This document shows, one piece after another, positions 22,101-22,291 of a stretch of 22,291 nt of DNA. Positions within the stretch are counted from its first letter, which is position 1. Each line of letters starts with the position of its first letter. The DNA comes from a virus, in the IMG/VR virus record IMGVR_UViG_3300037010_000199, positions 1-22,291 of that record, one strand, 5' to 3'. Position numbers and translations under genes: made by a program. The notes below the pieces were generated by a model, which had not been told where the DNA came from, searched no databases, and worked only from the letters and a program-made list of their open reading frames with translations.

Positions 22101-22199
22101 ATGCGCAATAACAAGAGACATTATCCAGAACACCCCAATAGCAAATGGGATGTTGATTACTACTCTCAACTGATGAACTCAACTGATGAACTCAACTGA
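22101..22199 (+). pseudogene. Possible short or broken gene running into the tandem array
   Basis: An ATG at 22101 opens 32 codons (MRNNKRHYPEHPNSKWDVDYYSQL...) before a TGA inside the first repeats. The first 24 residues look protein-like, but there is no ribosome site in the AT-rich sequence in front of it, and the 13-bp repeats stop all frames. It may be the start of a gene cut off by repeat expansion or by an assembly error, or chance. Confidence 0.2.
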
Positions 22200-22291
22200 T
22201 GAACTCAACTGATGAACTCAACTGATGAACTCAACTGATGAACTCAACTGATGAACTCAACTGATGAACTCAACTGATGAACTCAACTGAT
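22165..22291. repeat. 13-bp tandem array reaching the window end
   Basis: The unit CTCAACTGATGAA is repeated about 9.8 times without visible variation and continues to the last base. Because 13 is not a multiple of 3 and the unit contains TGA on both strands, no frame stays open through it. It could be an iteron or a collapse/expansion point at a contig end. Confidence 0.95.

Noticed and set aside
22165-22291. CTGATGA in every 13-bp unit, resembling the conserved core of hammerhead ribozymes
   Set aside because: The GAAA core and three stems are not present; the match is a by-product of the short tandem unit.

Overview
The window looks like part of a tailed-phage genome of the T4-like myovirus type. 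The proteins with the clearest family signatures are a contractile tail sheath (gp18 type), a tail tube protein (gp19 type), a second tube-fold tail protein, the recombination mediator UvsY and the UvsW helicase. DNA is AT-rich (roughly 40% GC by eye), genes are tightly packed, and several promoters match bacterial sigma-70 consensus almost perfectly, which fits a proteobacterial-type host RNA polymerase; the host itself cannot be named from the sequence. No tRNA, rRNA, CRISPR array, integrase or transposase was seen.

Layout. 3-206: tail end of an unidentified gene, closed by a terminator that shares bases with the next promoter. 297-602: small unknown gene. 722-5276: a 7-deazaguanine block, with GTP cyclohydrolase I (folE), a homing endonuclease gene dropped in behind it, a PTPS/QueD-like T-fold protein, a DpdA-like guanine transglycosylase, and an unknown 174-residue protein. 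5337-9081: a run behind one strong promoter holding a GT-B-type glycosyltransferase, uvsY, a DinG/XPD-like iron-sulfur helicase and a small ferritin-like protein, ended by a UUCG-loop terminator. 9204-12140: an enlarged tail sheath with three tandem inserted domains. 12306-13990: a GIY-YIG endonuclease and a zinc-ribbon protein. 14006-19995, minus strand: two tube-fold tail genes interleaved with three more homing endonucleases. 20045-21571: uvsW. 21572-22291: about 700 bases without a convincing gene, holding two large palindromic elements, short iterons and a 13-bp tandem array that runs off the end of the window.

How it works together. FolE and the T-fold enzyme would supply the early steps of 7-deazaguanine synthesis (GTP to dihydroneopterin triphosphate to carboxytetrahydropterin), and DpdA would exchange guanine in phage DNA for a deazaguanine base. 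QueE and QueC are not in the window and would have to come from elsewhere in the genome or from the host. The glycosyltransferase and the 174-residue protein directly downstream are candidates for further steps or partners. UvsY, UvsW and the Fe-S helicase belong to recombination-dependent replication and repair. Five free-standing homing endonucleases of two families (two EDxHD/Vsr-like, three GIY-YIG) make up about a third of the window and have separated the sheath gene from the tube genes.

Most notable: the deazaguanine cluster with an adjacent glycosyltransferase; a three-copy palindromic element whose arms are exchanged around a fixed core; the triple insertion in the sheath; and the iteron arrays at the right end.
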